Below, in pieces: positions 5,285 through 5,930 of a stretch of DNA of 5,930 bases (its first letter is position 1; each line of letters begins with the position of its first letter). Under the pieces are notes generated by a model that saw only the letters and a list, made by a program, of their open reading frames with translations, was not told where the DNA came from and made no database searches. A program made the position numbers and the translations under genes. The stretch spans positions 1-5,930 of the forward strand of contig JAOPVN010000013.1 in the NCBI GenBank assembly GCA_025966175.1. The letters are read 5' to 3'. This DNA is from Modestobacter sp. GTDB taxonomy: Bacteria > Actinomycetota > Actinomycetes > Mycobacteriales > Geodermatophilaceae.

Positions 5285-5930
5285 TCAGTTCTGCGGGAAC
5301 GTGTCGGTGCAGTAGTCCGACGTGCCGGTCGGCTGGCGGCCCGCACAGCTGTCCCCGTAGGTCTCGTAGTCCGATCCGGAGTCGGCCGCGTCGTACAGGT
5401 CGTCACAGGACTGCATGACGCCGGCGAAACAGCCGATCGCTAGGACGTCGAGGACGGGGTCGTTCCCCAGTCCATCCGGCGTCACGGTCGGGTTCGGCAG
5501 TGCTCCGGAGCCGCTCGTCTCCTCGGGCGGAGTCGTCTCCGACGCGGTTGTCCGCTCGGCGCTGGACGTGGTTCCCTCCGCGCTCGACGACTGCTCCTCG
5601 CTGGTGGCCGTCGTCCCGTCCTCGTTCGCGGCCACGAGGGTGTCGTCCCTGCCGAGCAGGAGGTACAGCGCGATCCCGACCGCCGCGAGCACCACGACGG
5701 CGGCCACGACCAGGGCGGTCATGGTGTTCCGGTTTCCGGACGGTGGCCCGCCACCCGGGGGGACGTACCGGCCAGGCGGCGGGTACTGGCCCGGGGGGTA
5801 CTGACCCAACGGCGGGTACTGCCCGTACTGCGGCGGCCCGTACTGCGGCGGCCCGTACTGCGGCGGCCCGTACTGGGGCGGCCCGTACTGGGGCGGCCCG
5901 TACTGGGGCGGCCCGTACTGCGGCGGCCCG
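5285..5930 (-). CDS. Pro/Tyr-repeat membrane protein with a four-cysteine extracellular domain, N-terminus beyond the right edge
   Basis: The frame is open to the window edge, so the true start is not seen. The visible 214 codons begin with seven GPPQY units, then a looser GQYPP/GRYVPP region and a GGGPPSGNRN turn. One transmembrane helix follows (5722-5651, MTALVVAAVVVLAAVGIALYLLLG). A Ser/Thr/Glu-rich linker (about 5630-5480) leads to a C-terminal domain: GNDPVLDVLAIGCFAG, SCDDLYDAADSGSDYETYGD, SCAGR and DYCTDTFPQN. Its four cysteines could form two disulfides. Pro/Gln/Tyr/Gly-rich cytoplasmic tails before one helix are common in actinobacterial envelope proteins. The C-terminal pattern recurs in actinobacterial membrane proteins of unknown function. 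The inferred topology is N-in, C-out. The stop at 5285 is 22 bp before the DUF1707 start, which suggests one operon. A TTG at 5809 is not needed as a start, because the repeat frame continues through it. Confidence 0.8.
   Translation of the reverse strand, partial: GPPQYGPPQYGPPQYGPPQYGPPQYGPPQYGPPQYGQYPPLGQYPPGQYPPPGRYVPPGGGPPSGNRNTMTALVVAAVVVLAAVGIALYLLLGRDDTLVAANEDGTTATSEEQSSSAEGTTSSAERTTASETTPPEETSGSGALPNPTVTPDGLGNDPVLDVLAIGCFAGVMQSCDDLYDAADSGSDYETYGDSCAGRQPTGTSDYCTDTFPQN
5825..5929 (-). repeat. 15-bp tandem repeat encoding GPPQY, seven units, running off the edge
   Basis: Seven consecutive 15-bp units on the minus strand encode GPPQY. They are almost identical, differing only at one third codon position (CCG or CCC before CAG). 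From the left, three units have one form, three the other, and the last returns to the first. Such blocks suggest recent tandem expansion by whole units. The full copy number cannot be known from this window. Confidence 0.92.

Noticed and set aside
5263..5406. N-terminal extension of the DUF1707 frame to GTG/ATG-type starts up to 5406
   Set aside because: It overlaps the end of the upstream membrane protein gene by over 100 bp and is Arg/Thr/Pro filler. GTG 5262 has a spaced GGGA and suits the domain start.
4444..5418. Plus-strand 324-residue frame opposite the DUF1707 and LiaF-C-like genes
   Set aside because: It is Arg/Pro/Ala-rich without recognisable motifs and overlaps the end of glpX. 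The minus-strand frames carry domain patterns.

Overview
The window is chromosomal DNA of a high-GC actinobacterium. Codons are strongly biased to G/C at the third position and GTG starts are common. Gene order resembles, from memory, the Mycobacterium tuberculosis lytB2/ispH - Rv1109c - xseA - xseB and glpX - Rv1100 neighbourhoods. The style of the DUF1707 and PPQYG-repeat proteins, and of the intergenic repeats, suggests Geodermatophilaceae or a close relative. That family placement is inference, not proven.

Left part (1-2796): the first 21 codons of ispH (isoprenoid pathway) run off the left edge on the minus strand. Divergent from it is a plus-strand run of three genes. The first encodes a lipid-droplet-associated-type protein whose conserved ends flank a very acidic spacer with no basic residues. 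It is followed by xseA and xseB, the two subunits of exonuclease VII, joined by a GTGA stop/start overlap.

Middle (2797-4649): a convergent intergenic region carries a hairpin repeat that probably acts as a two-way terminator. After it comes a minus-strand, single-pass membrane DUF4245 protein. Divergent from that gene is glpX, a class II fructose-1,6-bisphosphatase for gluconeogenesis, with a strong Shine-Dalgarno and all key catalytic residues.

Right part (4646-5930): a minus-strand cluster reads back toward glpX. It starts with a membrane protein entering from the right edge, with GPPQY repeats, one transmembrane helix and a four-cysteine extracellular domain. Next comes a small DUF1707 (SHOCT-like) protein, then a LiaF-C-like protein. 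The last two overlap by four bases exactly beside a (CCGG)4 tract, so they may be one gene split by a 4-bp length change. The last gene and glpX share one CTAG as stop codons on both strands.

Most genes are ordinary conserved actinobacterial functions. The points most worth a second look are the hairpin repeat family (two good copies with compensating stem changes plus a degenerate third), the (CCGG)4 gene split, and the 226-residue stretch without Lys, Arg or His. No mobile element, CRISPR array, tRNA or rRNA was seen.
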